From NCBI GenBank assembly GCA_947474365.1, contig CANJIU010000028.1, positions 28,950-92,949 on the forward strand: a stretch of DNA of 64,000 nt. Reading direction: 5' to 3'. Position numbers and translations under genes: made by a program. Positions 1-9,283 of this stretch are shown here, piece by piece; the stretch's first letter is position 1; each line of letters opens with the position of its first letter. Origin of the DNA: Opitutia bacterium (lineage in GTDB: Bacteria > Verrucomicrobiota > Verrucomicrobiia > Opitutales > Opitutaceae). The notes beneath the pieces are model-generated. The model had not been told where the DNA came from. It saw nothing but the letters and a program-made list of their open reading frames with translations, and made no database searches.

Positions 1-237
1 ATCGTCGAAGAGGTGGACATCGAACGCTTCGAACGCGTGATCAACGAACTGATCCGCGACGGCTGGGAACCTCACGGTCAGCTCATCATCCTGCCGCGCC
101 ATGAGAACGAAATCGCCGACGGCCTTTTTTCAGGCGATGGTGAAAATCGAAAGGGGCGCCCGCTAGTCCGGCGCGGTGGAATTTCCGCCCGCAAATCGCC
201 CCCCGATTTTCCGCGGAGTTTGTCATCTCATGAATGA
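1..237 (+). CDS. DUF1737-like protein, 3' fragment
   Basis: The frame is open from the left edge, so the true start lies outside the window. The visible part begins IVEEVDIERFERVINELI and continues GWEPHG, which fits the C-terminal part of the small DUF1737 domain (an aromatic GW-x-P-x-G core after an amphipathic helix). No enzymatic role is known for that domain. After about residue 40 the protein becomes basic and low in complexity with no recognisable fold, so the tail may be unstructured. The stop codon overlaps a possible upstream start of the next gene by 4 bp (ATGA at 234-237), but the more likely start of that gene is at 378. The family call rests on one short motif. Confidence 0.5.
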   Translation: MVEEVDIERFERVINELIRDGWEPHGQLIILPRHENEIADGLFSGDGENRKGRPLVRRGGISARKSPPDFPRSLSSHE

Positions 238-377
238 CAAACTCCGCCGCGACTTTTTACCCCGCCCTTCACGATGCCGGGCCGCAGTGTCCGCCGACCG
301 CAGATGACGGCAAGAAGCGCCTCCGATTCGCCAAATTGTGCGAAGCGGCGCGGACCATCGTGGAGCATGTTGTATCC

Positions 378-797
378 ATGAAACCCCAATCCTACTCGCC
401 CACGGTCGCATCTCCGGAAAAGATCGATCCGAAATGGGCCTGGCATCATCGCGCGCTGCTCCGACTGGCGCAGAAACTCCGGAAGGCCCAGGCGGAACAC
501 GAACTGGCCGCCACCGCGCACTTGGAAAAAAGTGGCGTGGATCAAATCGAGGTCGCACGAGACGAGACCGACCACGAGGTGGTCCTCGCCGAACTGCACG
601 CCGAGGAAGATCAATTGACCGAAATCGAGGCCGCGCTGCAGCGGCTCCGGAAGGGAACTTACGGTCTCTGTGAAGAAACTGGTTTGCCGATTTCCCCGGC
701 ACGATTGCAGGCGATTCCGTGGACTCGCTATTCCCGTTCGGCCGCCGAACGCAACGAGCAGCGGGCGCGGGCCGGCCATACCAAACGTTCATTCTAG
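378..797 (+). CDS. DksA/TraR-family protein with degenerate zinc finger
   Basis: The 139-residue product has a long charged coiled-coil (about residues 20-95), followed by the GTYGLCEETG...RL...P segment that marks the DksA/TraR C4 finger. Canonical members bind the RNA polymerase secondary channel and modulate transcription under stress. Here only the first of the four zinc cysteines is kept: the second is Thr (CEET), and the last pair is replaced within the stretch ending WTRYSRSAAERNE. It therefore probably binds no zinc. ATG 378 is preferred because a GGAG lies 12 bp upstream and family homology starts after it. An in-frame ATG at 234 would add 48 unrelated residues. A DUF2892 membrane protein follows. 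Confidence 0.75.
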   Translation: MKPQSYSPTVASPEKIDPKWAWHHRALLRLAQKLRKAQAEHELAATAHLEKSGVDQIEVARDETDHEVVLAELHAEEDQLTEIEAALQRLRKGTYGLCEETGLPISPARLQAIPWTRYSRSAAERNEQRARAGHTKRSF

Positions 798-851
798 GAC
801 GAAAGACGCCTCTTGCTGCTCAAATCTGGAAAATCAACCTGGGGGCAGACC

Positions 852-1076
852 GTGAAAAACGAATCAATCATCCGCGTGTTCACTGGTTCGGCGGTGTTGC
901 TCAGTCTCGCGTTGACCTACCTTCTCGACCCGTGGTGGCTCACGCTAGCCGCCTTTGTCGGCTTCAACTCGGTCCAGTCGGCGGCCTCCGACTTCTGCCT
1001 GGTGGATTATTTTTTCCGAACGCTCCTGCCCGAAGGAACCCACCATCGCCCTTCAACGTCCGCCCCAAGTCAGTGA
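852..1076 (+). CDS. DUF2892 small membrane protein
   Basis: This short protein has two hydrophobic segments. The second carries AFVGFNSVQSAASDFC, matching the DUF2892 (YgaP C-terminal) pattern AFVGxNxxQSxxTGFCP, although the final Pro is Leu here. Family members are two-helix inner-membrane proteins, often fused to or near rhodanese domains; their function is poorly known. The GTG at 852 is chosen because GGGGG lies about 7 bp upstream and it starts just before the family-like sequence. An upstream in-frame ATG at 813 would add 13 non-conserved residues. The gene lies 54 bp after the DksA-like gene in the same direction and may be cotranscribed with it. Confidence 0.65.
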   Translation: MKNESIIRVFTGSAVLLSLALTYLLDPWWLTLAAFVGFNSVQSAASDFCLVDYFFRTLLPEGTHHRPSTSAPSQ

Positions 1077-1863
1077 GTCGTATCATCACCCTTCGATGAC
1101 AAGGCTGTCATTGCGAGGGGCGCAGGGTCGTGGCGATCCCGCCGGCTTGCTGCGGCGCCGCGCTTCTCGCCACGACAGTCCAAATCACGAGGAGTGCTGG
1201 TTCCAGTATTAGACATGTTTGAGGACTGGAGCCTCCCCCTCTCGGTGACGTACTGCGCAAATTCGGAGACGGAATTGCAGCGCGCCGCCGGAGCACGGTG
1301 TCCTGCGCAGCGCGCAACGCGCACGTCAGGGAGAGCAAGCGGCGAAGCTTCTGGCGCAACTTGCCGGTAGTCACGCCACCCGCAGCACCAGCCGGCACCA
1401 CAATCGCCAGCATCAGCCGGTCTCGATCCGAAGCGCGTGAACCAATTCCGGGAATATTTTTTCCGACACTGGCGGCACAAGCCTGCGTGCTGGCGGTGGC
1501 TCCGCTGCAATCCGCCCGCGACCGGTCGAATCCACGACGATGCGGATGAATCCGCGGCCGGCCGAACTGATGCCTGACACTGCTTGGCACCGGCCGCCTC
1601 CGCGGAAGCTCACCGGACCGAGCTGCCGAAATGGCGCCCCCGCATCCGTTGCACGGCGCGGCCGGCGGCCACGAGAATCCGGGAATCGGCCCGCCGGGTT
1701 CCGCCGTGGAATCGATGTCCGGGATCGGCGTCGTGCATCGCCACCGTCGAGCGAATCGACTGGGCGTGCGTCCCCGCACGAGCCAGTGGCGGGCGAAATC
1801 CCCAACGGAATTCAGGCAAAACACCGTATCCGCTTTCTGGAGCAATCATCATTTGAATGGCTT
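1077..1863. other. 787-bp stretch without a convincing gene
   Basis: Several frames are open on both strands, which is expected in GC-rich DNA, but none gives a product with a recognisable domain, hydrophobic pattern or start signal. The left part holds an inverted repeat (1127-1176). The rest may be decayed coding DNA. It separates the plus-strand genes at the left edge from the minus-strand yqjDE-like group. Confidence 0.5.
1127..1176. repeat. Inverted repeat resembling a dispersed intergenic element
   Basis: GTCGTGGCGA (1127-1136) is the exact reverse complement of TCGCCACGAC (1167-1176), with a 30-base spacer. It is preceded by TGTCATTGCGAGGGGCGCAG at 1106. The start TGTCATTGCGAGG resembles dispersed palindromic elements seen between genes in many bacterial genomes. 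No T-run follows, so it is not a typical intrinsic terminator. Confidence 0.55.
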
Positions 1864-2322
1864 TCATCGGCCCTCCTTTGGGTTGCGGCACATTCGCACT
1901 GAATCGGTTGACCTGCTGCGCACGCCTTGGCCAAGGCCTCGCGGATTCTCGCACCGTCCCCGGAAGGCATGGCTGTCGGCCTGGATGACACCGGTGAGAC
2001 GGGAAATTCGTTCGTTTCCCGCGGTTTCGACCAGCCTCCAAACCCGGATCAGCGTAGCGGCCCACGGAGCCCAGCGCAACAGCCGGAGCATAAAACGCAC
2101 CCGCGGATAGACCGTGCGCCCGACGAGCAGGCCCAATGGAATCGCCGCAAGTTTGGTGAGACCGGACATCTCCCGCCAACACGCCCAGGCAAAATCAATC
2201 CAAACCAGCGGGCGCACCGCCTCGGCGGCAAGAGAGACGTTCTGCGCACGGCGAACGGCAATCCGCCGCCGCAGTAACGCCTTGGCCAGCGCGAGTTCCC
2301 TCAACGTTTCGGGCGGAGGCAT
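1864..2322 (-). CDS. Hypothetical basic membrane-associated protein (yqjK position)
   Basis: I do not recognise the family from sequence. The 152-residue product starts with a basic helical stretch (RELALAKALLRRRIAVRR). In the middle it has a weakly hydrophobic segment (LAAIPLGLLVG) and a WAPWAATLI segment, and its tail is very basic. It is the last gene of a three-gene minus-strand group, after a DUF883 protein and a holin-superfamily protein, and overlaps the stop of the latter by 22 bp. In E. coli the equivalent order is yqjD-yqjE-yqjK, so it may be a positional analogue of yqjK. ATG 2322 is chosen because it fits this tight coupling; an upstream frame exists but runs inside the holin gene. 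Confidence 0.55.
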   Translation of the reverse strand: MPPPETLRELALAKALLRRRIAVRRAQNVSLAAEAVRPLVWIDFAWACWREMSGLTKLAAIPLGLLVGRTVYPRVRFMLRLLRWAPWAATLIRVWRLVETAGNERISRLTGVIQADSHAFRGRCENPRGLGQGVRSRSTDSVRMCRNPKEGR

Positions 2323-2693
2323 TCGCGGTCCTGGTTGAGTTCGTCCGCACTCGCCTCGAACGGACGCGGCAGTCGGTTCAAAAAACGCCGCAGACCGATG
2401 CCGGCGGTCACGGTCGCGACGACGTAAAACACCGCCAATCCGACGAGGACCGGAATGCGCGCGGTCTCCCAATAGATACCGACCAGCAGGAGGCTCGCGA
2501 ACATCAGCGCCAGCGCGCCGAGCAGCATCGTCACCCCGATTCCGATCATGGTCTGAACCAGCCGGAGCTTTTCCTCCTGCAGTTCGATCGTCACCAACTC
2601 CAGCCGATCCTGCACGGAAGCCAAGAGGCCGTCGCCCAGCGCGCAGAGCGCGCCGACGAAGCCCGACGACCGTGCCGGAGGCGGAGTGTCCAC
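2301..2693 (-). CDS. Phage-holin-superfamily membrane protein (YqjE-like)
   Basis: The protein has an N-terminal amphipathic helix (GDGLLASVQDRLELVTIELQEEK) followed by two transmembrane helices, near TMIGIGVTMLLGALALMFAS and LVGLAVFYVVATVTAGIGL. This is the layout of the holin-X/YqjE family, small inner-membrane proteins that accompany DUF883 proteins. Despite the family name a lytic role is not implied. The start is taken as GTG 2693, 7 bp after the DUF883 stop; an in-frame ATG at 2759 would overlap that gene by 59 bp. The downstream gene overlaps its 3' end, which suggests translational coupling. Confidence 0.7.
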   Translation of the reverse strand: MDTPPPARSSGFVGALCALGDGLLASVQDRLELVTIELQEEKLRLVQTMIGIGVTMLLGALALMFASLLLVGIYWETARIPVLVGLAVFYVVATVTAGIGLRRFLNRLPRPFEASADELNQDRECLRPKR

Positions 2694-2700
2694 AACCGAA

Positions 2701-3024
2701 CTAGGTCTTGAAACGGCGGCCCAGCAATACGCCGGCGAGGAGGCCGGCGCCGACCGCAATCGTCAGGGATTGATACGGATGCGTGCGAATCGTCTCATCC
2801 GTATATTTGGCTCCGCTCGCGACCTTGCGTCGCGCGCCTTCATAGAACTGGGCGAGACGGGCCTGCGCCGCCTCCAGGCGTTCGTGCAGCGCGTCGACCG
2901 TACCGGCCGTCCGCGGGCCCGACGTGTCGTTACCAAGAATTTTTTCCGCCTCAACGACGAGGGCACGGAGTTCGTTCAGGATATCCTCCGGAGTCTGGGT
3001 GGCTATTTCCGATTGGGTTTTCAT
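2701..3024 (-). CDS. DUF883 (ElaB/YqjD-type) ribosome/membrane-associated protein
   Basis: The 107-residue protein has a helical N-terminal part (EDILNELRALVVEAEKILG...LHERLEAAQARLAQFYEGARR) and a C-terminal glycine-rich helix with the family ending, here HPYQSLTIAVGAGLLAGVLLG followed by RR. ElaB/YqjD proteins of E. coli sit in the inner membrane through this C-terminal helix, bind ribosomes in stationary phase and are RpoS-controlled. Regulation cannot be read from this sequence. It is the first gene of the yqjD-yqjE-like group. ATG 3024 fits the family length; the longer open frame upstream has no homologous residues. Confidence 0.8.
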   Translation of the reverse strand: MKTQSEIATQTPEDILNELRALVVEAEKILGNDTSGPRTAGTVDALHERLEAAQARLAQFYEGARRKVASGAKYTDETIRTHPYQSLTIAVGAGLLAGVLLGRRFKT

Positions 3025-3262
3025 GGTATGGCTTTCTTGATTTTCCGATCCGACTGATCCCGACCGGGCCGATGACCCGGCTGAAACCAAGCTGGATTTC
3101 GGGTGATCGTCTCGCGCCACCATCGCCCAGATCAAAAAAAGTGCTCCGCATTTTACGCAAATTTCCGCGCATCCCTTGGCGACGGCGATACCGTGCGCAG
3201 CACCACCTGTTACCACGAAGTGACCGCACTGGCGCCAGACCCGACCCCGTTCCAGCGCGGCC

Positions 3263-4687
3263 CTAACGCTTCTTCGCTCGCGGCGTGGCGGGCGCCAACG
3301 CCTCGGCCTCCGCCACCGTCTTGGCCGCGAGTCCGGCGAGTCGCTTCACGATCTCGGGATTTTGCGCGGCCACGTCGTGCTGTTCCCCCGGATCGGACAA
3401 CAGATCGAAAAGTTGCATCTTCGCCGGGGCATCCCCAGTCGTGAGCCCAGGATGGGCGCGGACCGAGGCTTGTTCGTAAGGTGCGAGGATGGTCACGCCA
3501 TCGGGTGCGCGCGGATCCACCCAATGCTCCCCCAACCGATCGCCCGTGGCCAATCCGGGACTCGGCGCCAACAGATGTAATTTCCATCGGGCGTCCCGCA
3601 CCATCGCGATCTGCCCGCCGCGCTGGCCGAAGATCACCGGATGCGGACTTTCCGCGGCACTCGTGAAAAGCGGCATGATGTCCCGCCCGTCGATGACCCG
3701 ATCCGCCGGCGCCGCGACGCCCGCAACCTTCAGCGCAGTCGTAAACAAATCCATCATCACCGCCGGCTGCGCGCTCACGTGCCCGGCGGGAATCTTTCCC
3801 GGCCACCGCGCGATACACGGCACCCGATAGCCGCCCTCGTAAGAACTGCCCTTCATGCCGCGCAGGCCGCCCGTGCTTCCGCCGAACGTCGCGCCGTTGT
3901 CGCTCGTGAAGACGACGAACGTCTGCTCGTCGAGGCCCAGTTGCTTCAGCTTCGCGAGCACCTGCCCCACCCCCCAGTCCAGTTCCGCGACGGCATCACC
4001 GTAAAGGCCCGCGCCGCTTTTCTGATAAAAGGCCTCCGACGCGGCGAGCGGCTTGTGCGGCATCGCGTGCGGCAGATAGAGGAAGAAAGGGCGCGACCGG
4101 TTGCGCTCGATGAAGTCCAGCGCCCGCTCGGTGTAGCGCCGGGTGATCGTCGCCTGCACCACGGGGTACTCCACGCGCTTTTCGCCCTCGAGCAGCTGCA
4201 CCGGGCGCATGTCGTTCGAGTAGGGGATGCCAAAATATTCGTCAAACCCGCGCCGCGTCGGCAGCCACTCCGGCTTCGCGTGACCGAGGTGCCACTTGCC
4301 GATCATGCCCGTGGCGAAACCCGCCGACTTGAACACCTGCGCGAGTGTCACCTCCCGCTCGGAAAGGTGCAACCCGTCCGCGTCGGGCCCGCCGTCGGGC
4401 GCTGGATTCTGGTTCATGCCGGAGCGAAACGGGTAGCGTCCCGTCAGCAACGAGGCGCGCGTCGGCGCGCAAAATGACATCGGGCAGTTGAAGTGCGTGA
4501 GTTTCGCGCCCTCCGCCGCCATGCGGTCGAGATGCGGGGTCTTGAACTTCGGGTGACCGTAGCACGACAGGTCACCGTAACCGAGGTCGTCCGCGAGAAT
4601 GACGATGACATTGGTCGCCCGCGAGGCGGCAAAGAGCGGTGCGGCCAGCAAGAGGAGCGCGGGGAGCGCGAAGAGATTTGCTTTCAT
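3263..4687 (-). CDS. Exported type I sulfatase (arylsulfatase family)
   Basis: This is an alkaline-phosphatase-fold sulfatase of 474 residues that should hydrolyse sulfate esters outside the cytoplasm. A signal peptide is visible at residues 1-21 (KANLFALPALLLLAAPLFA). Metal-binding ADDLGYGDL is at 32-40. The catalytic motif C-A-P-T-R starts at Cys73, which must be converted to formylglycine, and is followed by the usual ASLLTGR. GKWHLG and TSDNG motifs are also present. It is divergently transcribed from the ABC exporter gene with 154 bp between starts. No sulfatase-maturing enzyme with intact catalytic cysteines is in the window. The substrate cannot be told from sequence. ATG 4687 is chosen because it places the signal peptide at the N terminus. 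Confidence 0.9.
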   Translation of the reverse strand: MKANLFALPALLLLAAPLFAASRATNVIVILADDLGYGDLSCYGHPKFKTPHLDRMAAEGAKLTHFNCPMSFCAPTRASLLTGRYPFRSGMNQNPAPDGGPDADGLHLSEREVTLAQVFKSAGFATGMIGKWHLGHAKPEWLPTRRGFDEYFGIPYSNDMRPVQLLEGEKRVEYPVVQATITRRYTERALDFIERNRSRPFFLYLPHAMPHKPLAASEAFYQKSGAGLYGDAVAELDWGVGQVLAKLKQLGLDEQTFVVFTSDNGATFGGSTGGLRGMKGSSYEGGYRVPCIARWPGKIPAGHVSAQPAVMMDLFTTALKVAGVAAPADRVIDGRDIMPLFTSAAESPHPVIFGQRGGQIAMVRDARWKLHLLAPSPGLATGDRLGEHWVDPRAPDGVTILAPYEQASVRAHPGLTTGDAPAKMQLFDLLSDPGEQHDVAAQNPEIVKRLAGLAAKTVAEAEALAPATPRAKKR

Positions 4688-4841
4688 CAACAACAGGGTT
4701 CGAGGGTGACGCGGGGTTGGGAGCGGAACGTAAGACTGATGACGCGAGGCCCCCTCCACGGCAACCTCGGGCAAAGGAAAAATCCGATCCCAACGCCACG
4801 GGCCGTTTGTGTTTTCCGCGGACGCGGCCAGCGTCTGGCCC

Positions 4842-6725
4842 ATGTCCCGCCACCACGCCTCATCGGAAGATATCGCGCTTGATCGCCTGCCCAAGGCACC
4901 GCTCAACCGAGAGAGCATCCGGGAAACCCTTTCGCTCGCGCGTTATATCAAGCCCTATCGCCGGCGCTTCCTCGCCGGGCTCGCCACGTTGTTTCTCAGC
5001 GCGACCTGCGGACTCGTTTTCCCTTTTCTCGCGGGAAGTTTGATCGACGCCGCGATGCGGCCGGGCGGAGTGTCGCTGCCGATGCTCGGGCCGCTGAGCC
5101 TGAATCAAGTGGCGTTGATTTTGGCAGCGGCGGTTTCCCTGCAGGCCCTGGCTTCGTTCAACAGCGCGCTGGCGTTCAATCGCGTGGGCCAGAGCGCCCT
5201 CGCCGATCTTCGCCGGGAATGCTACCAGCGGCTGATCGCGCTGCCGATGGCGTTCTTCGGCCAGCGCCGGATCGGCGAGCTCACGAGCCGGGTTTCTACC
5301 GACGTCGCGCAAATCGAGGGCGCATTGATCGACGCCCTGCCCCAGATGTGCCGTCAATCCGTGTTCCTGCTCGGCGGCATCACGCTGATCGCGATCACGT
5401 CCGGCCAGTTGACGGCCGTGATGCTCGGGACGCTGCCAATCCTGATTGCAGCGGCGGTTTTTTTCGGCCGACGGCTGCGGCGTTTCTCCCGGGAGACGCA
5501 GGACCAGCTCGCGGCCACGAACACGATTGTCGAGGAGACACTGCAGGCGATCGCGAGCGTGAAGGCCTTCGCCAACGAAACGTTCGAGCTGGGCCGATAC
5601 GACGCCTCCAACCGCCGCGTGCTGGCGGCGGCGCTGAGCGCGGCGCGGTGGCGGGCGGTATTCGTCGCGTTCTTCATTTTGGCCCTCTTCGGCGGCATCG
5701 TGATCGTGCTGTGGTTTGGTGCGGGGCTGCTCCAGAGCGGGAAGATCACGCCGGGCGAGCTGACGCGTTTCGTGCTCTATTCCACCTTTGTGGCGGGGGC
5801 GATGGGCCAGTCGGCGGAGTTGTTCAGCCAGATCCAGAAGACGGTCGGCGCCACCCAGCGCGTCCGCGAACTCCTGCGCGAGCCAACGGAAATCGATCTC
5901 GATCACCGGCGCGCGACCACCGCCACGATGCCACCCGGCCGCTCAAAGGGCGCGGTGGAGTTTGCCGACGTGTGCTTTCGTTATCCGGCGCGAAAGGAAG
6001 TAGCGGTGTTGCGCCACCTCAACCTGTCCGCCCGCCCCGGCGAACGCATCGCCCTCGTCGGTCCCAGTGGCGCCGGCAAGTCCACCATCACGGCGCTGCT
6101 GCTGCGGTTCTACGACCCAGAGAGCGGCCACCTGTTGATCGACTCGCGTGACGCCCGTGACTATCCGCTCACCTGGCTCCGCGCGCAGATGGCGATCGTG
6201 CCCCAGGACGTGCTGCTCTTTGGCGGCACGATCGCCGAGAACATCGCCTATGGACGACCGGGTGCGGACGAGGCGGCGATCCGCGAAGCCGCCCGGCAGG
6301 CCAACGCCGACGTGTTCATCCGCGCTTTTCCGGAAGGTTATGCGACGCTGGTGGGCGACCGCGGCATCAAGCTCTCCGGTGGGCAGCGCCAGCGCATCGC
6401 GATCGCCCGCGCCATTTTAAAGAACCCGGCGATCCTGATCCTCGACGAAGCCACGAGCTCGCTCGACAGCGAAAGCGAATCGCTCGTGCAGGTCGCGCTC
6501 GATCACCTGATGCAGGGCCGCACGACGTTCATCATCGCCCATCGCCTCGCCACCGTGCGCAACGCCGATCGAATCGCCGTGATCGACGCCGGTCAGGTCG
6601 TGGAGCTGGGCACCCACGACGAGCTGGCCGCCCGGCCCGACGGCCTCTATCAACGCCTCAGCGCGCTGCAATTCGGCCAACTGCCCGCGACCGAACCAGG
6701 TACGCCGCTCGAAGCGCAGCCCTGA
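4842..6725 (+). CDS. ABC exporter, fused permease-ATPase (MsbA/BmrA type)
   Basis: This half-transporter combines a six-helix exporter membrane domain (about residues 40-320) with a nucleotide-binding domain in one chain of 627 residues. Walker A is GPSGAGKST near residue 408; the signature is LSGGQRQRIAIARAIL; Walker B is ILILDEATSSLDSESE; and the switch histidine lies in IIAHRLATVRNADRI. Such proteins act as homodimers exporting lipids, drugs or peptides; the cargo is unknown here. ATG 4842 (MSRHHASSED) is preferred over an in-frame ATG 33 bp upstream, because the added residues are not family-like. Transcription diverges from the sulfatase, with no obvious functional link. Confidence 0.9.
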   Translation: MSRHHASSEDIALDRLPKAPLNRESIRETLSLARYIKPYRRRFLAGLATLFLSATCGLVFPFLAGSLIDAAMRPGGVSLPMLGPLSLNQVALILAAAVSLQALASFNSALAFNRVGQSALADLRRECYQRLIALPMAFFGQRRIGELTSRVSTDVAQIEGALIDALPQMCRQSVFLLGGITLIAITSGQLTAVMLGTLPILIAAAVFFGRRLRRFSRETQDQLAATNTIVEETLQAIASVKAFANETFELGRYDASNRRVLAAALSAARWRAVFVAFFILALFGGIVIVLWFGAGLLQSGKITPGELTRFVLYSTFVAGAMGQSAELFSQIQKTVGATQRVRELLREPTEIDLDHRRATTATMPPGRSKGAVEFADVCFRYPARKEVAVLRHLNLSARPGERIALVGPSGAGKSTITALLLRFYDPESGHLLIDSRDARDYPLTWLRAQMAIVPQDVLLFGGTIAENIAYGRPGADEAAIREAARQANADVFIRAFPEGYATLVGDRGIKLSGGQRQRIAIARAILKNPAILILDEATSSLDSESESLVQVALDHLMQGRTTFIIAHRLATVRNADRIAVIDAGQVVELGTHDELAARPDGLYQRLSALQFGQLPATEPGTPLEAQP

Positions 6726-6818
6726 GCGAAAAATCCCAGGTCTTGCGCCGATCCCAAGTGTTGCGCACGGTTTGTCGTCCTCCCCGGAGGAACCACCAAA
6801 ACTAAATCGTCATCATCC

Positions 6819-7055
6819 ATGCCAACTCCCGTCGTCGCCCAAAAGTCCCCATACGTTCTCGATGCCAAGCCCGGCACCTATTGGTGGTGCTCCTGCGGCC
6901 AGTCCAAGGGCCAGCCGTTCTGCGATGGCTCACACAAGGGCTCGGCGTTTTCGCCTGTGAAAGTCGAAATCGCCGCCGAAGGAAAAGTCGCATGGTGCGG
7001 TTGCAAGCACTCGAAAAACGGTGCGTTTTGCGACGGTAGTCACAAACACCTCTGA
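6819..7055 (+). CDS. Double CDGSH iron-sulfur protein
   Basis: A 78-residue protein with two CDGSH-type [2Fe-2S] sites. The first is CSCGQSKGQPFCDGSH and the second CGCKHSKNGAFCDGSH, each giving the three-Cys, one-His ligand set of the family. Proteins of this kind are small soluble redox or iron-sulfur handling proteins. A tandem two-site chain matches the bacterial class in which one polypeptide carries both clusters that the mitoNEET dimer carries in two chains. No transmembrane segment is present. The gene follows the ABC exporter by 93 bp with no clear terminator between them, and converges on the chemoreceptor gene. Confidence 0.88.
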   Translation: MPTPVVAQKSPYVLDAKPGTYWWCSCGQSKGQPFCDGSHKGSAFSPVKVEIAAEGKVAWCGCKHSKNGAFCDGSHKHL

Positions 7056-7151
7056 TTCGTCGGAGCGGGCCGTCAAAACGCCCGCGGCGCTGAATGCGAC
7101 CGGGCCCGTTGATCGGATGCTCGTTGTTCCGACGGATCGCTCCGGGTGGAT

Positions 7152-9137
7152 TCAATGATGGTCCGCAAAAAGATCCGCATAGCCGTTGACCGCGGGCGCC
7201 GCGTTTAGGGAACGCGGGTGATGGTTCGTCACGGCCAATCGCGGAGAATTTCCCGCAGGTGCGTTCGGACGGAGTTTTTCCTCCCGGTTCGCCGGGCGTT
7301 TGCGCTCCGTCTGCGGCAGGTCCGGAGCCGCGTTCACCACCTTGGCGTGCTCGCCTCCAACCATCGCGAGCAACTGGTTGACGACGCCGGTCAACTCCAC
7401 CGTCTGCGCGTTGAGTTCCTCGGCGGCGGCGGCCGACTCCTCCGCGACGGCCGCGTTGGACTGGGTCACCTTGTCCATCTGCGAGACGGCGATGTTCACC
7501 TGGCCAATGCCCTCGGTCTGTTCGCGCGAAGCCGTGGCAATTTCCGTGACCAAACTGTCGACCTGCCGGGCTTTCTCCACGATCCCGACAAAGTGCTGCG
7601 CCACCTTGTCGGAGAACTGCGCGCCATGCTCGCAGCGCTTGACGCAGTCGTCGATTTTTTCGGCCGTCTGCCGCGCCGCGGTGGCGGAGCGCTGGGCGAG
7701 GGCGCGGACCTCTTCGGCCACCACGGCGAAGCCGGCGCCGGATTCACCCGCGCGGGCCGCCTCCACCGCGGCGTTGAGGGCGAGGATGTTGGTCTGGAAG
7801 GCAATCTCATCGATCGACTTCACGATTTTCGCGACGTTGGTGGCGGAGGCGTTGATGGCGTCCATCGCCGTTTTCATCGCGTCCATGTCGGCTGAGCCGG
7901 CATCCGCCGCCTCGCGGGTCTGGCCGGAAAGCGTCTTGGCCTGCGTCGCCGACTCGGCGTTGCGCTTGGTCATGCTGGAGATTTCCTCCAGTGCAGAGGA
8001 CGTCTCCTCGAGGCTCGCGGCCTGCTCGCTCGCGCCTTCCGCGAGGGTCTGGGCGGACGCGGAAACCTGGTGGGCGGCATCCGTCACCTCGTTCGATCCC
8101 TCGGCCATGGAGGATGCGACGAGCACCATGTTTCGAGTCAGGGCGCGAATGATCCACCAGCAGGCCAGCAGCGTGACGCCGACGACCAGGCCCGTGCTCA
8201 GCGACAGGATGGCAAACTGCCGGCGGGCGCCGTCGCGGATCTGCTCCGCATTGCGGGCGTAGTCGATCGCCAGACGATCCTCCACCTCCTTCATGCGGTT
8301 GATCCGGGCGGTGCTGGCGTCGAACCACTCGGCCACCTTGATCCCGAAGCCCCCCGTAGCGGATTTCTCCGCGGCGACCGTACGCATCCGGGCCACGGTT
8401 TCGAAAGCCGGGCCGCTCATGCGATCGGCCACAAACTGCAGCTGCGCCTGGGAGGCGAAACTCTCGAAGACGCGCAGGTAGGTGCGTTGCATCGCCTCGA
8501 TTTGCGTGAACCGCCGGAAGGATTCGCTCGTAAAGGCATCCGCGGTGAAGACACCCGTGAGGGTGGCGCGTTCGATGCCGGCCTGCTCCTTGGCCTGCAG
8601 AAAATTCACATAACACGAAATGCCGTTGCCGATGTCCGCATCCTTGCTGAGGTGCGACATCGCCACCACCACATCGAGCAACGCGGCAATCGTCTGAGTG
8701 TAATAGGCGGCGGAATCCGACGCCGACACCCGCAGCGCGGTAATGCCGGTGCGTTTCTCCGCCAAATTGCCTAGGCCGGCGACCCCGGCCCGCAATTTTC
8801 CCTGAAAGCCCGTCCCAAAACGGGCGGCGTCAAAGGTCTGCAGCAATCCGTTCAACGTCGCGACCATGCCATCGGTGGCCACCCGTTGGTCGCGCAACTC
8901 GCTGGCGAACTCCTTCCCGCCGCTGCCGAGAAATCCGGCGGATCGCCCCCGCTCCTTCTGCAATTCGTGGACAGTGTTGCCGACCTGCTGCAACACCGCG
9001 GAGTTTTGATCCAGGATCAGGTAGTCTTGGTAGACCACCCATTTTTCGAATGAGCTGCGAACACCGAAGAAGACCAAGCTGACGAGGGGAAGCAACACGA
9101 GGCCGAGAAGCTTGGAAGCGAGAGATGCCTTTTTCAT
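7152..9137 (-). CDS. Methyl-accepting chemotaxis protein with NIT sensor domain
   Basis: The 661-residue transducer has a first transmembrane helix at about 8-26, a periplasmic all-helical domain at about 45-290 and a second helix at about 308-330. A long coiled-coil signalling domain with the conserved hairpin ([20 protein letters not shown]) follows, then a glutamate-rich methylation region. The periplasmic part contains [15 protein letters not shown], typical of the NIT domain that senses nitrate or nitrite in other bacteria; the ligand here is inferred. No other chemotaxis genes are nearby, so it must signal through a remote che cluster. There is no pentapeptide CheR tether at the C terminus (ends FADHH). 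ATG 9137 starts at a typical charged MKK followed by the first helix. Confidence 0.9.
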   Translation of the reverse strand: MKKASLASKLLGLVLLPLVSLVFFGVRSSFEKWVVYQDYLILDQNSAVLQQVGNTVHELQKERGRSAGFLGSGGKEFASELRDQRVATDGMVATLNGLLQTFDAARFGTGFQGKLRAGVAGLGNLAEKRTGITALRVSASDSAAYYTQTIAALLDVVVAMSHLSKDADIGNGISCYVNFLQAKEQAGIERATLTGVFTADAFTSESFRRFTQIEAMQRTYLRVFESFASQAQLQFVADRMSGPAFETVARMRTVAAEKSATGGFGIKVAEWFDASTARINRMKEVEDRLAIDYARNAEQIRDGARRQFAILSLSTGLVVGVTLLACWWIIRALTRNMVLVASSMAEGSNEVTDAAHQVSASAQTLAEGASEQAASLEETSSALEEISSMTKRNAESATQAKTLSGQTREAADAGSADMDAMKTAMDAINASATNVAKIVKSIDEIAFQTNILALNAAVEAARAGESGAGFAVVAEEVRALAQRSATAARQTAEKIDDCVKRCEHGAQFSDKVAQHFVGIVEKARQVDSLVTEIATASREQTEGIGQVNIAVSQMDKVTQSNAAVAEESAAAAEELNAQTVELTGVVNQLLAMVGGEHAKVVNAAPDLPQTERKRPANREEKLRPNAPAGNSPRLAVTNHHPRSLNAAPAVNGYADLFADHH

Positions 9138-9283
9138 GAGAGTAAGGGGTAGGTGCCGAATGGGGTTGGGAAGGGATGATTTTCGTGCCATTGGGCGCAG
9201 CGAAGGCCGGCGGGGAAGGGCGAAGGCGCGTTACCGCATCGCTATTATCGTACCGCCGCGCGCCGACCGTAGTCCTAACCGCC

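Noticed and set aside
1108..1845. 245-codon minus-strand open frame in the gene-free gap
   Set aside because: Low complexity, rich in Arg/Ser/Pro/Ala, no start signal, and crosses the inverted repeat at 1127-1176.
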